NCBI RefSeq assembly: GCF_026314295.1
Contig: NZ_CP111108.1
Coordinates: forward strand, 1,550,001 to 1,614,000
DNA from: Caproicibacterium sp. BJN0003
GTDB taxonomy: Bacteria > Bacillota > Clostridia > Oscillospirales > Acutalibacteraceae
Length of the DNA: 64,000 nt
Reading direction: 5' to 3'
The notes under the pieces were generated by a model. It did not search any database and was not told where the DNA came from. It saw only the letters and a program-made list of their open reading frames with translations. Both the position numbers and the translations under genes were made by a program. Of the stretch, positions 35,141 to 44,439 are shown in pieces. Each line of letters starts with the position of its first letter. Positions within the stretch are counted from its first letter, which is position 1.

Positions 35141-36261
35141 TTGATTCCCTCCTTGCTGATTTTTTCGGCTGCCGCCATCGCAGTAATCCATGCCCAATGC
35201 AGATTAAAGCCACCACAGTCTCCATTTAGATTTAAAAGCTCTCCCAAAATCCAGAGGTTCCGAACTTTACGTGACTCACAGGATTCATCAATTTCATCTA
35301 GTGGAACCCCGCCGACTGTAATCTGTGCATTCTGAAACGGTGCTGTCTTTTGTACTGTAAACTGCAAATGTTTACAGTCTTCGGGCGTACAACAGGCAGC
35401 CAATGCCTTGGGTAAAACGCCCTGCAAAGAACCATCACACGCTTGTGCTAATGATTTTAAAGCCTTTACATCATATTCCGGTGCTAGATCCAACGAAATA
35501 AGATCCCCCGGCAAAGCTTTCCCGGAAAGATCAAAAATACAGATTCCGGAAAGTCCTTGCGCAGTAAATTGAATTTCCCCCATCGTACAGGCGATCACTT
35601 TTCCTTTGCGAAGCAGAGTCACCATTCCCCGAGCTCTTATCCCTTTTAGTGTACGAATTTTCTGCTGTTCACAAACAAAAATGGGGCAAAGTCCTGGTTT
35701 CAAGCTGCCAATCGTATGGCCAAGCTGCCGCAGCAGATCATATCCGGAAGAAAATTTTGCGCTGCTTTTTCCCCCAGTCGCTAAAATACAGGTTTGAGCT
35801 CTGATTTTTTCGTTACTTTTCGAACTGAGAAGAAACCCATCAGCGTCTTTTTGAATTTCAACCACTTCAAATTCACAGCATTCATGTACTCCCAGTAACT
35901 CAAGGCGGGCACGCAGAAGATTCAAAACGGAAGAAGCCTGCATGCTGTAGGGATAAACACGCCCTTCTCCCTCTTCTCTACAAAGAAGCCCCATTTTTCG
36001 AAACGATTCAATAACGACTTCGGGAGAATATTTCTGCAAAAGCACTTCTGCTTTTTTGACATCTCCATGATAATGTTCCTGCGACGCCCGAAGATTAGTA
36101 AGATTGCAGTGTCCATTTCCGGTAGCAAGCAACTTTGTGCCAACCCGTTTTCCAGCTTCCAAAATTACAATATTTTTTCCGCCAAGTTTCTCTGCAATTT
36201 GTACTGCGCAGAAAAGGCCGGAAGCTCCCCCTCCGACAATTACAATTGGAATTTTCTGCAT
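35137..36261 (-). CDS. NAD(P)/FAD-dependent oxidoreductase, HI0933/BaiN-like
   Basis: A 374-residue flavoprotein of the HI0933 (COG2081) family, to which BaiN also belongs. The FAD motif IVIVGGGASGLFCAVQIAEK is followed by VGTKLLATGNGHCNLTN, the family hallmark, and by ILATGGKSSAKFSSGYDLLR and a C-terminal GGFNLHWAWITAMAAAEKIS. It is somewhat shorter than the usual 400 or more residues, with no visible break. It overlaps and probably drives translation of the COG2509 flavoprotein downstream. The substrate is unknown. BaiN has been linked to bile-acid metabolism, but most members have no such context. Confidence 0.88.
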   Translation of the reverse strand: MQKIPIVIVGGGASGLFCAVQIAEKLGGKNIVILEAGKRVGTKLLATGNGHCNLTNLRASQEHYHGDVKKAEVLLQKYSPEVVIESFRKMGLLCREEGEGRVYPYSMQASSVLNLLRARLELLGVHECCEFEVVEIQKDADGFLLSSKSNEKIRAQTCILATGGKSSAKFSSGYDLLRQLGHTIGSLKPGLCPIFVCEQQKIRTLKGIRARGMVTLLRKGKVIACTMGEIQFTAQGLSGICIFDLSGKALPGDLISLDLAPEYDVKALKSLAQACDGSLQGVLPKALAACCTPEDCKHLQFTVQKTAPFQNAQITVGGVPLDEIDESCESRKVRNLWILGELLNLNGDCGGFNLHWAWITAMAAAEKISKEGIK

Positions 36262-36345
36262 TTTAAAATCCTCCAGTCATCGCTGATATTGCTTAAAATT
36301 ATACCCTATTTCCCTAAAAAAATCAAAAATATAGACGTTATCCCG

Positions 36346-36386
36346 TTATAAAAAGAGATCCAGCTTGCACTGAATCTCTTTTTTTA
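36346..36386 (-). terminator. Terminator after nagZ
   Basis: AAAAAGAGAT(N)CAG pairs with CTG(N)ATCTCTTTTT around 36350-36384, with a T-run on the minus strand. Confidence 0.8.
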
Positions 36387-36412
36387 GAACAAACAACAGA
36401 TTTTAATTCCTT

Positions 36413-37726
36413 TTATCCACCTGTCACCTGCTGAACAATTTTTTGATGCTCTTCACAGCCAAGAACACTTGGGTCGGAAAGCTTTTTATGATCAAACAAA
36501 TCATATTTGTATTTTAGTGTCAAAATTCTCAGCACGGAAGTATCAAGGCGTTCTTGTGAAATTGTGCCATTCTGCACAGCTTTTAAAATCGCTTGATAGG
36601 CTTCCTCTGGATTTTTCGGCATCAGAATCATATCCATTCCGGCATTTAGTGCCATCGTAGCCGCTTGTGCCGAAGTGTAATTCTCGGTGATTGCTCCCAT
36701 ATCCATTGCATCAGTAACTGCAACTCCATGGAATCCAAGCTCATCCCTTAAAATTCCTGTAACAACCGATTGAGAAAGTGTCGCCGGTGTATTATCTCCA
36801 TTGATCTGCGGCAGGCTGATATGCGCCACCATAATCATCTCCGCACCAGACCGAATCTGCTCTCTAAAAGGTACCAACTCTGTTTGCTCCAGCTCTGCCT
36901 TCGTTTTATTCGAAACTGCATATCCTACATGTGTATCCGCATCGGTATCCCCATGCCCCGGAAAATGCTTTATCACCGGAATCATTCCGGTATCCCGTAA
37001 TCCGTTGCTGACTGCGATTGACATAGATGCAACCACATTTGGATCACTGGAAAAAGAGCGGTTGCCAATCACGGTATTATGGGGATTGGAAAAGACATCA
37101 CAATCCGGCGCAAAATCCAAATTAAATCCAAATACAGAAAGTTCACTTCCTAAAACATTGCCGATCTTTCTTGCCAAAGCTGTATCGCCGGTATTGCCCA
37201 CTTCCATCATTGGCGGCACATTTGTCGCCGGAATAGAATCCGTATTTTTGATTCTCTGAATAAAGCCGCCTTCTTGATCAATCGAAATAAATGGAGGCAG
37301 CGTTTCTTGACTTTCTGCCGTTTGAATATAGCTGCGTACTCCCTCTACTGTACTAATATTCTCTTCAAAGAGTATAATTCCTCCCGGCTGAATGTGCTGA
37401 ATTTGCTTTTGTGAAGCTTCATCGAGCTTTAACAGATTATTTCCGTCAGCATCTTTGCGATAACAAAGGAAAAACAACTGTCCGACCTTTTGCTCCAAGG
37501 TCATCTGAGAGAGCCTTTTCTTCGCCTTAAATTCCGGTGTTACTGTTTCCGATTCTGAATTTACGTCTGGAGCAATCGATTCTGCAGAAGAAATTTCTTG
37601 CGATGGCGTCGTAGAAGAGGACGAAATTGCCGCACTATTTGATGGGGAAGCCTGTTCGGAGCATCCCGTCAAAAATGCCATTAAAAGCACCGCTATCGTC
37701 CCTTTAGTCAGCCATTTCTGTTTCAT
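36413..37726 (-). CDS. nagZ: Beta-N-acetylhexosaminidase, GH3 family lipoprotein
   Basis: A glycoside hydrolase family 3 enzyme that removes N-acetylglucosamine from cell-wall fragments. The N-terminus is a lipoprotein signal ending in the lipobox FLTGC (Cys22), followed by a Ser-rich linker to about residue 70, so it is probably anchored outside the membrane. The catalytic domain has MTLEQKVGQLFF, FISIDQEGGFIQRI, the NagZ signature KHFPGHGDTDADTHVG with its His-Asp dyad, and VTDAMDMGAI containing the nucleophile aspartate. The 437-residue length fits a single-domain GH3. It lies 33 bases downstream of an AEC transporter gene, possibly in the same transcript. Confidence 0.92.
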   Translation of the reverse strand: MKQKWLTKGTIAVLLMAFLTGCSEQASPSNSAAISSSSTTPSQEISSAESIAPDVNSESETVTPEFKAKKRLSQMTLEQKVGQLFFLCYRKDADGNNLLKLDEASQKQIQHIQPGGIILFEENISTVEGVRSYIQTAESQETLPPFISIDQEGGFIQRIKNTDSIPATNVPPMMEVGNTGDTALARKIGNVLGSELSVFGFNLDFAPDCDVFSNPHNTVIGNRSFSSDPNVVASMSIAVSNGLRDTGMIPVIKHFPGHGDTDADTHVGYAVSNKTKAELEQTELVPFREQIRSGAEMIMVAHISLPQINGDNTPATLSQSVVTGILRDELGFHGVAVTDAMDMGAITENYTSAQAATMALNAGMDMILMPKNPEEAYQAILKAVQNGTISQERLDTSVLRILTLKYKYDLFDHKKLSDPSVLGCEEHQKIVQQVTGG

Positions 37727-37759
37727 ATTATTTTTCTTTCTTGTATTCTTGATCTTAGT

Positions 37760-38698
37760 TTAAATAAGTTGAATGTTTCTAAGTAAAAAGATCCAGAAGA
37801 AAATTGTAACAACCGAGGCCACTGTACTAATCACTACAAATTGCCCTGCCAGTTTTCCATCTCCGCCCATGTTTTGTGCCATTGCATAGGATGCCGTTGC
37901 AACCGGTGCACCATACATAACAAGTAACTGGAAAAGCTCCGGTCCTCGAAAACCGATTGCAGCAGCAATTCCGAGAATGACTGCCGGAATCAAAATCAGT
38001 TTTGTGAGAAGTCCAAGCGTCAGCACTTTCGCATTACGAGCCATATCGGAGAAATGCAGCGTACCTCCCAATGTGAATAATGCCATCGGGGTTGTCAAAT
38101 TAGAAAATTGTGCAACTGTTTTTTCGAGAGAATCCGGCAGATGAATCCCCAAAAGATAAAAAGCCAGTCCACATAAAGCACCCAAAATCAGCGGATTTGT
38201 AACAATATTCTTAATTAACTGTTTTGGTTTGGGTTTTCTTCCGCGAAACATTTCCAAAACAATCACAGCAATAATATTATAAGCAGGGACAACAATCGAA
38301 ACTAAAATAGCCGCTAAAGATGCTTGGTCTTCTCCATAAACAGAAACCGTCAATGCCACACCAAACAGCACAAAATTACTGCGGTAAATTGCCTGGATCA
38401 CAACGCCGCGTACCGGATTCTCTTTCACCAGCCGTGGTACAATCAAAATGAGCAGCAGCACAACGATTAATAAGCTAAGCATCGCATAAAGGACTAATTT
38501 TGTATCAAGCTGAAATCCTGCTTTGGTTTTGTAAACATTATAAAACATTAAAATTGGGAAAAAACATTTAAAAACCATCGTATTGAGTCGGTTTAAAAAT
38601 TCTTCATCCACCAATTTTGTATGCTGAACTCCATATCCAAAAGCAATATACAGCAAAAACGGCATTACTGCATTCAGTGCAACCCAGAAACTATCCAT
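37760..38698 (-). CDS. AEC (auxin efflux carrier) family transporter
   Basis: A membrane carrier of 312 residues in the AEC family, which includes malate and other organic-acid transporters in bacteria. About ten hydrophobic segments are visible, with the conserved N-terminal part LYIAFGYGVQHTKLVDEEFL and the C-terminal VMYGAPVATASYAMAQNMGG. ATG 38698 is chosen because AGAGAGG lies eight bases upstream; a longer frame upstream runs through the leader and is unlikely. The long leader contains a terminator-like hairpin, so expression may be set by attenuation. The substrate is unknown. Confidence 0.87.
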   Translation of the reverse strand: MDSFWVALNAVMPFLLYIAFGYGVQHTKLVDEEFLNRLNTMVFKCFFPILMFYNVYKTKAGFQLDTKLVLYAMLSLLIVVLLLILIVPRLVKENPVRGVVIQAIYRSNFVLFGVALTVSVYGEDQASLAAILVSIVVPAYNIIAVIVLEMFRGRKPKPKQLIKNIVTNPLILGALCGLAFYLLGIHLPDSLEKTVAQFSNLTTPMALFTLGGTLHFSDMARNAKVLTLGLLTKLILIPAVILGIAAAIGFRGPELFQLLVMYGAPVATASYAMAQNMGGDGKLAGQFVVISTVASVVTIFFWIFLLRNIQLI

Positions 38699-38730
38699 CC
38701 TAAAAACCTCTCTCACCATTCCGAAATTAT

Positions 38731-38763
38731 AAAAAGCACCTATTTTAGCCAAAAATCGGTGCT
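38731..38763 (-). promoter_or_regulatory. Possible transcription attenuator in the AEC leader
   Basis: On the minus strand AGCACC(N2)TTTT pairs with AAAA(N2)GGTGCT and is followed by T5. This is an intrinsic-terminator shape placed about 80 bases after the promoter and 35 before the gene. A terminator between a promoter and its gene usually means conditional read-through. No known riboswitch class is recognised in the leader. Apart from this, the AEC promoter and the cysK promoter, the 324-base gap 38699-39022 holds nothing else I can identify. Confidence 0.5.
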
Positions 38764-38839
38764 GTAAATTTTTAAGAACACACCATCGATCCTTAATATC
38801 CAATTATGATTAAAATGTACTCTTTCTTTATAACAATTT

Positions 38840-38868
38840 ATTATATCATGTTTCAAAAGCGTGAACAA
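38840..38868 (-). promoter_or_regulatory. Promoter of the AEC transporter gene
   Basis: On the minus strand TTGTTC (38863-38868) and a perfect TATAAT (38840-38845) are 17 bases apart, with TGA before the -10 (extended -10). Confidence 0.65.
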
Positions 38869-38949
38869 GCAATATCCATCAGAATTCATGACTGCTTTAC
38901 GTTTCTCACCCTTCTCCTTTTAAATTTACTGGTTATTTCAAAAAAACTA

Positions 38950-38977
38950 TTGACAATTCCAAAAAATGTGATATTAT
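38950..38977 (+). promoter_or_regulatory. Promoter of cysK with overlapping inverted repeat
   Basis: TTGACA (38950-38955) and TATTAT (38972-38977) are 16 bases apart, with TGA before the -10. An 8-base perfect inverted repeat, ATATTATT (38971-38978) with AATAATAT (39000-39007), covers the -10 and the likely start point. A repressor such as an Rrf2/CymR-type protein could bind there. Confidence 0.6.
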
Positions 38978-39022
38978 TAATACATACTAATCATATATGA
39001 ATAATATGTTGGAGGGATTACA

Positions 39023-39955
39023 ATGGCAAAAATTTATAAAAGTCTAACCGAGCTGGTTGGAAAAACACCGCTTTTGGAATTAACCAATTTTGAAAAAGTC
39101 CATCACCTAAAGGCACACATCCTTGCAAAACTGGAATATTTAAATCCCGCAGGAAGTGTAAAAGACCGTATCGCACTGCGCATGATCAAAGATGCAGAAG
39201 ACTCTGGAAAGCTCAACGCTGACTCTGTCATTATTGAGCCCACCAGCGGTAACACCGGAATTGGCCTTGCCAGCGTTGCAGCTGCACGTGGATACCGAAT
39301 CGTTTTGACGATGCCGGAAACCATGAGTGTAGAGCGCCGCAGCCTTTTAAAGGCTTACGGTGCAGAACTTGTACTAACCGATGGTGCTGCCGGAATGAAG
39401 GGCGCGATTGCAAAAGCAGATGAGCTTGCAAAAACAATTCCAAACGCCTATATTCCGGGGCAATTTGTAAACCCGTCTAACCCTGCTGCACATTACGAAA
39501 CAACGGGTCCCGAAATCTGGGCAGACACCGATGGAAAAGTGGATTTCTTTATCGCAGGCGTCGGTACCGGCGGAACTCTTTCTGGAACCGGAAAATACCT
39601 GAAAGAGCAGAATCCGAATGTACAGGTAATTGCAGTCGAGCCGGCTTCCAGCCCGGTTTTGAGTAAAGGTCACGGCGGTCCGCACAAGATTCAGGGAATC
39701 GGTGCCGGATTTGTCCCCGATACTCTGGATACTAAAATCTATAATGAAATTATAGCGGTCGAAAACGAAGACGCCTTCATCATTGGCAAAGAACTTGCCA
39801 AAAAAGAGGGTCTTCTCGTTGGTATTTCTTCTGGTGCTGCCGTATCTGCTGCACTGGAACTGGCTCAGCGTCCCGAAAATGAAGGCAAAACCATCGTTGC
39901 TCTTTTGCCTGATACCGGAGATCGTTATCTTTCAACACCGCTTTTCCAAGACTAA
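39023..39955 (+). CDS. cysK: Cysteine synthase A (O-acetylserine sulfhydrylase)
   Basis: A PLP enzyme that makes cysteine from O-acetylserine and sulfide. The PLP lysine lies in [16 protein letters not shown] (about residue 48). The substrate loop is [16 protein letters not shown] and the phosphate-binding glycines are [30 protein letters not shown] and the C-terminal [15 protein letters not shown] complete the signature. At 310 residues the length is normal. TTGGAGGG precedes the ATG. The serine acetyltransferase that supplies its substrate is encoded about 18 kb away (57504-58178) under a separate control. Confidence 0.97.
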   Translation: MAKIYKSLTELVGKTPLLELTNFEKVHHLKAHILAKLEYLNPAGSVKDRIALRMIKDAEDSGKLNADSVIIEPTSGNTGIGLASVAAARGYRIVLTMPETMSVERRSLLKAYGAELVLTDGAAGMKGAIAKADELAKTIPNAYIPGQFVNPSNPAAHYETTGPEIWADTDGKVDFFIAGVGTGGTLSGTGKYLKEQNPNVQVIAVEPASSPVLSKGHGGPHKIQGIGAGFVPDTLDTKIYNEIIAVENEDAFIIGKELAKKEGLLVGISSGAAVSAALELAQRPENEGKTIVALLPDTGDRYLSTPLFQD

Positions 39956-39995
39956 TAAAGTTTTAACATAAGTAAAAATTCAGAATCATAAAATA

Positions 39996-40049
39996 AAAAA
40001 GGCTATGAGTTGGTATTTCCCTCGTTTGGTACCGGCTCATGGCCTTTTT
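39996..40049. terminator. Bidirectional terminator between cysK and folC
   Basis: A long imperfect stem in which AAAAAGGC...GGTA pairs with TACC...GCCTTTTT (39996-40049). It has A/T tails on both sides and lies between converging genes. Confidence 0.85.
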
Positions 40050-40070
40050 ATATAAATATTTTCTTGAACT

Positions 40071-41363
40071 TTACAGCAGTCTTAGAAGGTCAATTGCCGT
40101 GCGGCGCAGTTCTCCCGCAAGATACAGAGACCCACAGATAACCGTAGCGCCATCCTTTCCTGCCATATCCACTGCCATGGCAATCGCCTGTTCTGGATAC
40201 TCCCCCACCTGAGCTGAAACACCGATCTTTCGCCAGCATTCCGCAAGCTCCTCCGCCGACATAGACCGCGGACTTTCCACTGGAAGTGTGATTACTTCGC
40301 TAAAAACATCTTTGCATGTTTCAATCGCATGAAGCACATCTTTATCCTTCATCATTCCCGTTACAGCGACTAATCGTTTTCCGGGCAGATATTTTTTGAG
40401 TGCTCTCGCAAGGGACCGCATACCATCCGGATTATGACCGCCATCCAAAATACAAAGCGGCCTTTCCCGAAGAATTTCAAACCGCGCAGGCATGGATACT
40501 GATAAAAATCCAGCAGTTAAACTATGCTCACTAATATGCATCTGAAGGTCTTCTTTTAGATAACGGAGCACCGTTAGTACCGTACATGCATTATGAATCT
40601 GATGATCTCCTAAAAGCGGAAGATGAATCATTATGCCATGATACCCAAGAGCCGTACCGGACAATTCCTCTGAAAGGAGTTGAATCTCAGAAGGATCTGC
40701 AACGATCAGACGGTTATGACGCTCCTCGGCAATCTTTCGGATAACCTCCATTGCCTGAGGTTCCTGTTCTGGGTAGCAGACCGTTACACCGCCTTCTTTG
40801 ATAATCCCGCATTTCTCATAGGCAATCTGGCCAATGGTATCTCCAAGAATCGAAGTATGATCCAAAGCAAGGTGTGTAATCACGGAACAAAGTGGCTTTT
40901 CAATTACATTTGTCGCGTCAAGACGTCCGCCAAGACCAACTTCTAAAACAACGATCTCACATTTTTGCTGCTGAAACCACCAAAGTCCCATCGCGGTAAT
41001 CATCTCAAATTCCGTGATAATGATTCCTTCATCAGCAAGCTGTCTTACAATCGTCATGAGGTTTTCCGTTAACTGTATTAAATTTCGATGCGGAATCATG
41101 CCCCCATTTACCTGAATTCGCTCACCAAAATCACTGATATGAGGAGAAATAAACAAGCCGACCCGATAGTGCGATTTACGCAAAACAGAAGCGATCATCG
41201 CACAAGTTGAGCCCTTTCCATTCGTCCCAGCCACATGAATAAACTGCAGCGCATTCTGCGGATTTCCAATTCGCGACAGCAAAATCCGCATATGATCGAG
41301 GCCCGGCGTTAACCCAAAGCGCGGCAAAGAATCAATCTGCTCAATCGCCTGTTCGTAGGTCAT
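40071..41363 (-). CDS. folC: Folylpolyglutamate synthase / dihydrofolate synthase
   Basis: A Mur-ligase-family enzyme that adds glutamate to folates, often also to dihydropteroate. The ATP-binding loop is VAGTNGKGSTCAMIASVLRK (about residues 43-62). Then come ISPHISDFGERIQVNG, VLEVGLGGRLDATNVI with a metal-binding acidic residue, ITHLALDHTSILGDT and the C-terminal-domain start ILDGGHNPDGMRSL. It has 430 residues. GGGAGGAGAGG precedes the ATG. It lies 23 bases after valS, a pairing conserved in Bacillus, and so falls under the valS T-box. Confidence 0.95.
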   Translation of the reverse strand: MTYEQAIEQIDSLPRFGLTPGLDHMRILLSRIGNPQNALQFIHVAGTNGKGSTCAMIASVLRKSHYRVGLFISPHISDFGERIQVNGGMIPHRNLIQLTENLMTIVRQLADEGIIITEFEMITAMGLWWFQQQKCEIVVLEVGLGGRLDATNVIEKPLCSVITHLALDHTSILGDTIGQIAYEKCGIIKEGGVTVCYPEQEPQAMEVIRKIAEERHNRLIVADPSEIQLLSEELSGTALGYHGIMIHLPLLGDHQIHNACTVLTVLRYLKEDLQMHISEHSLTAGFLSVSMPARFEILRERPLCILDGGHNPDGMRSLARALKKYLPGKRLVAVTGMMKDKDVLHAIETCKDVFSEVITLPVESPRSMSAEELAECWRKIGVSAQVGEYPEQAIAMAVDMAGKDGATVICGSLYLAGELRRTAIDLLRLL

Positions 41364-41386
41364 CGAAAACCTCTCCTCCCTTTACA

Positions 41387-44011
41387 TTACTCCAACGCAG
41401 AAAGACCGGACTGAATCAGCGTCATACGTTTTTCTAATTTTTCCATATTGTCACGCACACCATCAATTACATTCTGTGGCGCTTTCTGCATAAATTTCTC
41501 ATTATTAAGCTTCGCTTGCGCGCTGTTATAGCCTTTCGTAACGGTTTCCAGTTCTTTTTTCAAACGGCTAATCTCAGCCTTACGATCCACCAGTTCGTCC
41601 ATTTCGATATAAATTTTCGCATGGCTGGTAACAATCGTAACTGCTCCTGAAAGATCAAATGAATCTGAAACCTCGATGGAACTTGCAGAAGCAAGGCGTT
41701 CAAACACTTTGGTCCCCGCTTCAAATTCTGCCCTCTGTGCTGTTGCAATATAAAGCTTTGCCTTTCTGCTCGGCGGAACATTCATCTCACTGCGGCGATT
41801 ACGAATGGCACGCACGGCATCCATGACGATCTCCATCTGTGCAGCCTCCGTCGGGAATGAAAGGTTCTTGTCATACTGCGGATATTCTGCAACAACAAGA
41901 GCTTCTCCCTCATGCGGCAAACTCTGCCAGATTTCCTCTGTCAGATACGGCATGAACGGATGAAGAAGTGCTAAGGTTTTGGTCAGCACCCAGCAGAGCA
42001 CCTGACGCACATTCTGTGCTGCTTTTTTATCGTCTCCCTGCAAGCGAATTTTAGAAATTTCCACATACCAATCACAGAACTGATCCCAGATAAAATCGTG
42101 AAGTTTCTGTGCTGCAATGCCCAACTCAAACTTTTCCAGATTATCATTCACTTCGAGGCACAGCTGATTAAAGGAATTCAGAATCCACTTGTCTTCTATG
42201 GTCAGCGTTTCCGGAAGGCAATTTTGCACTTCATGCCCATCAATATTCATCAGGGTAAAACGGGCAGCATTCCAGATCTTATTTGCAAAATTCCGGCTTG
42301 CTTCTACGCGCTCAGCTGAAAAACGGGTATCATTTCCGGGACTGATTCCTGTTACCAGTGTAAAGCGCAAAGCATCAGCACCGTATTTCTGGATCACTTC
42401 CAGAGGGTCAATTCCATTTCCAAGAGACTTACTCATCTTACGGCCCTGCGAATCTCGAACCAATCCATGGAAAAAGACAGTTTTAAATGGTACTTCTCCC
42501 ATGTGCTCAATTCCGGAGAAAATCATTCTTGCAACCCAGAAGAAAATGATATCATAGCCGGTCACCAATGTATTGGTCGGATAAAAATATTTAAGATCTT
42601 CTGTCTGATCCGGCCATCCAAGTGTACTGAACGGCCATAGAGCAGAACTAAACCATGTGTCGAGCGTATCCTCATCCTGATGCAGATGCTTACTGCCACA
42701 TTTGGAACAAACACTCGGTGCTTCACGAGCTACAGTAATTTCCCCGCAGTCATCGCAATACCATGCCGGAATCCGATGTCCCCACCAAAGCTGACGGGAA
42801 ATACACCAATCCTTGATGTTTTCCATCCAGTTATAATAAACTTTTTCCATCCGTTCCGGGATAAAACGAACTTCATGGCTGCGCACCGCTTCAATGGCTG
42901 GTTTTGCAAGAGGCTCCATCTTCACAAACCACTGCTTACTGACCCGCGGCTCAATCGCAGTATGGCAGCGATAACAAGTCCCTACATTATGCTTGATCGG
43001 CTCAATGCTGACAAGGTATCCTTGTTCATCAAGTTCTTTGACAATCTGCTTACGAGCGTCCATTCCGCTCATTCCGCAGTATTTTCCACCATTTTCATTG
43101 ATGGAACCATCATCATTCATAATATTGATCACCGGAAGATGATGCCGCAGCCCAACTTCAAAGTCGTTCGGATCATGGGCAGGTGTAATTTTCACAACAC
43201 CGGTTCCAAAATCCCGCTCAACATATTCGTCCGCAATCACAGGAATCTCTCTGCCGACAAGCGGCAAAATCAGCGTCTTGCCAACCAAATCTCGATAACG
43301 ATCATCTTCTGGATGCACCGCTACTGCTGTATCTCCCAACATCGTTTCCGGACGAGTTGTCGCTAACTCCAGATAGCCGCTGCCGTCTTTAAATGGATAG
43401 CGAACATGCCAGAAAGACCCATCTTTTTCGCTGAACTCCACTTCTGCATCAGAAATAGAAGTCTTGCAGTGCGGACACCAGTTAATAATCCGTTCTCCGC
43501 GATAGATTAAGCCTTTTTCATAAAGGCGCACAAAAACTTCCCGTACCGCTTTACTGCAGCCTTCGTCCAATGTAAAGCGTTCACGCTGCCAATCACAGGA
43601 AGATCCTAATTTACGGAGCTGCTCAACAATTCTTCCTCCAAATTTCGCCTTCCAAGCCCATGCACGCTCTAAAAATGCTTCCCGTCCAATTTCTTCTTTT
43701 GTAATCCCCTCTTTGCGCATCGCTTCCACAATCTTTGCTTCGGTTGCAATAGAGGCATGGTCCGTTCCAGGGAGCCACAATGCACAGCGTCCCTGCATCC
43801 GACGCCAGCGAATCAAAATATCTTGAAGCGTCTCATCCATGGCATGACCCATATGAAGCTGCCCCGTAATATTTGGTGGCGGAATCACAATCGTATACGG
43901 CTCTTTCTTTGAATCAGGTTCCGCATGAAAATAATTCCCCTTCTCCCAGAAGTCGTAAATTCGATCTTCCACTTCTCCGGGATCATAAGACTTTGCGATA
44001 TCTCTGCTCAT
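41387..44011 (-). CDS. valS: Valyl-tRNA synthetase
   Basis: A class I aminoacyl-tRNA synthetase that charges tRNA-Val and edits threonine. The HIGH motif appears as HMGH at residues 53-56 in [17 protein letters not shown]. The KMSKS motif lies in [20 protein letters not shown]. The editing domain contains [22 protein letters not shown]-terminal coiled-coil arm ([19 protein letters not shown]) is typical of ValRS. At 874 residues the length is normal. It is preceded by a T-box leader whose specifier appears to be GUC, and followed by folC. Confidence 0.98.
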   Translation of the reverse strand: MSRDIAKSYDPGEVEDRIYDFWEKGNYFHAEPDSKKEPYTIVIPPPNITGQLHMGHAMDETLQDILIRWRRMQGRCALWLPGTDHASIATEAKIVEAMRKEGITKEEIGREAFLERAWAWKAKFGGRIVEQLRKLGSSCDWQRERFTLDEGCSKAVREVFVRLYEKGLIYRGERIINWCPHCKTSISDAEVEFSEKDGSFWHVRYPFKDGSGYLELATTRPETMLGDTAVAVHPEDDRYRDLVGKTLILPLVGREIPVIADEYVERDFGTGVVKITPAHDPNDFEVGLRHHLPVINIMNDDGSINENGGKYCGMSGMDARKQIVKELDEQGYLVSIEPIKHNVGTCYRCHTAIEPRVSKQWFVKMEPLAKPAIEAVRSHEVRFIPERMEKVYYNWMENIKDWCISRQLWWGHRIPAWYCDDCGEITVAREAPSVCSKCGSKHLHQDEDTLDTWFSSALWPFSTLGWPDQTEDLKYFYPTNTLVTGYDIIFFWVARMIFSGIEHMGEVPFKTVFFHGLVRDSQGRKMSKSLGNGIDPLEVIQKYGADALRFTLVTGISPGNDTRFSAERVEASRNFANKIWNAARFTLMNIDGHEVQNCLPETLTIEDKWILNSFNQLCLEVNDNLEKFELGIAAQKLHDFIWDQFCDWYVEISKIRLQGDDKKAAQNVRQVLCWVLTKTLALLHPFMPYLTEEIWQSLPHEGEALVVAEYPQYDKNLSFPTEAAQMEIVMDAVRAIRNRRSEMNVPPSRKAKLYIATAQRAEFEAGTKVFERLASASSIEVSDSFDLSGAVTIVTSHAKIYIEMDELVDRKAEISRLKKELETVTKGYNSAQAKLNNEKFMQKAPQNVIDGVRDNMEKLEKRMTLIQSGLSALE

Positions 44012-44043
44012 CGATTATTCCTCCAACCACTTTTTATAAATTA

Positions 44044-44332
44044 ATCCTTAAAAATAAAAGCCCCGGATACAGAAAAACTGTATCCGGGGCGAATCTGCAA
44101 CAAAAGATCCGCGGTACCACCCGCATTCGGCTTTTAAAGCCCTCTCTTTCTTAACGCGAAAGCTTTTCACTCGGTCTCGCTTAATCTTGATTCAGCGAGA
44201 CAACTCCGGGGTGACTGATTCGCAAAAGCACAATATCGGCTCGCATCATCCGCCGACTTTCTGAAAATAAAAATCTTTTGCCTTTTTCCCCATCTTCGTC
44301 TTTGTATATAATTGATATTGTCCTCAATAATA
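44044..44332 (-). promoter_or_regulatory. T-box riboswitch (valine) controlling valS-folC
   Basis: A leader of about 290 bases that senses uncharged tRNA. The T-box sequence GGGTGGTACCGCG (minus strand, near 44111-44124) pairs with the tRNA acceptor end. It is followed by a perfect 13-base terminator stem (44060-44072 with 44078-44090) and a T-rich run. Upstream is the long Stem I region. In it GCGAATCA-GUC-ACC places a GUC valine codon (44213-44215) in the expected specifier position. The gap between valS and the MgtC gene is filled by this element and its promoter. Confidence 0.93.
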
Positions 44333-44338
44333 TTAAGT

Positions 44339-44367
44339 ATTATACGCGGAAAACAGGTCTCTGTCAA
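44339..44367 (-). promoter_or_regulatory. Consensus promoter of the valS T-box transcript
   Basis: On the minus strand a perfect TTGACA (44362-44367) and a perfect TATAAT (44339-44344) are exactly 17 bases apart. Control therefore rests on the T-box rather than on a weak promoter. Confidence 0.92.
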
Positions 44368-44439
44368 GATTCGATTACTTAGTACAAATTTTTTCAAACC
44401 ATGTTATAATATAGAAAAATAGAAAAGGAGGTCACCACG

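Noticed and set aside
42680-43366. Plus-strand open frame of 228 codons opposite valS
   Set aside because: It lies entirely antisense to a perfectly conserved synthetase gene, and its translation shows no domain-like composition.
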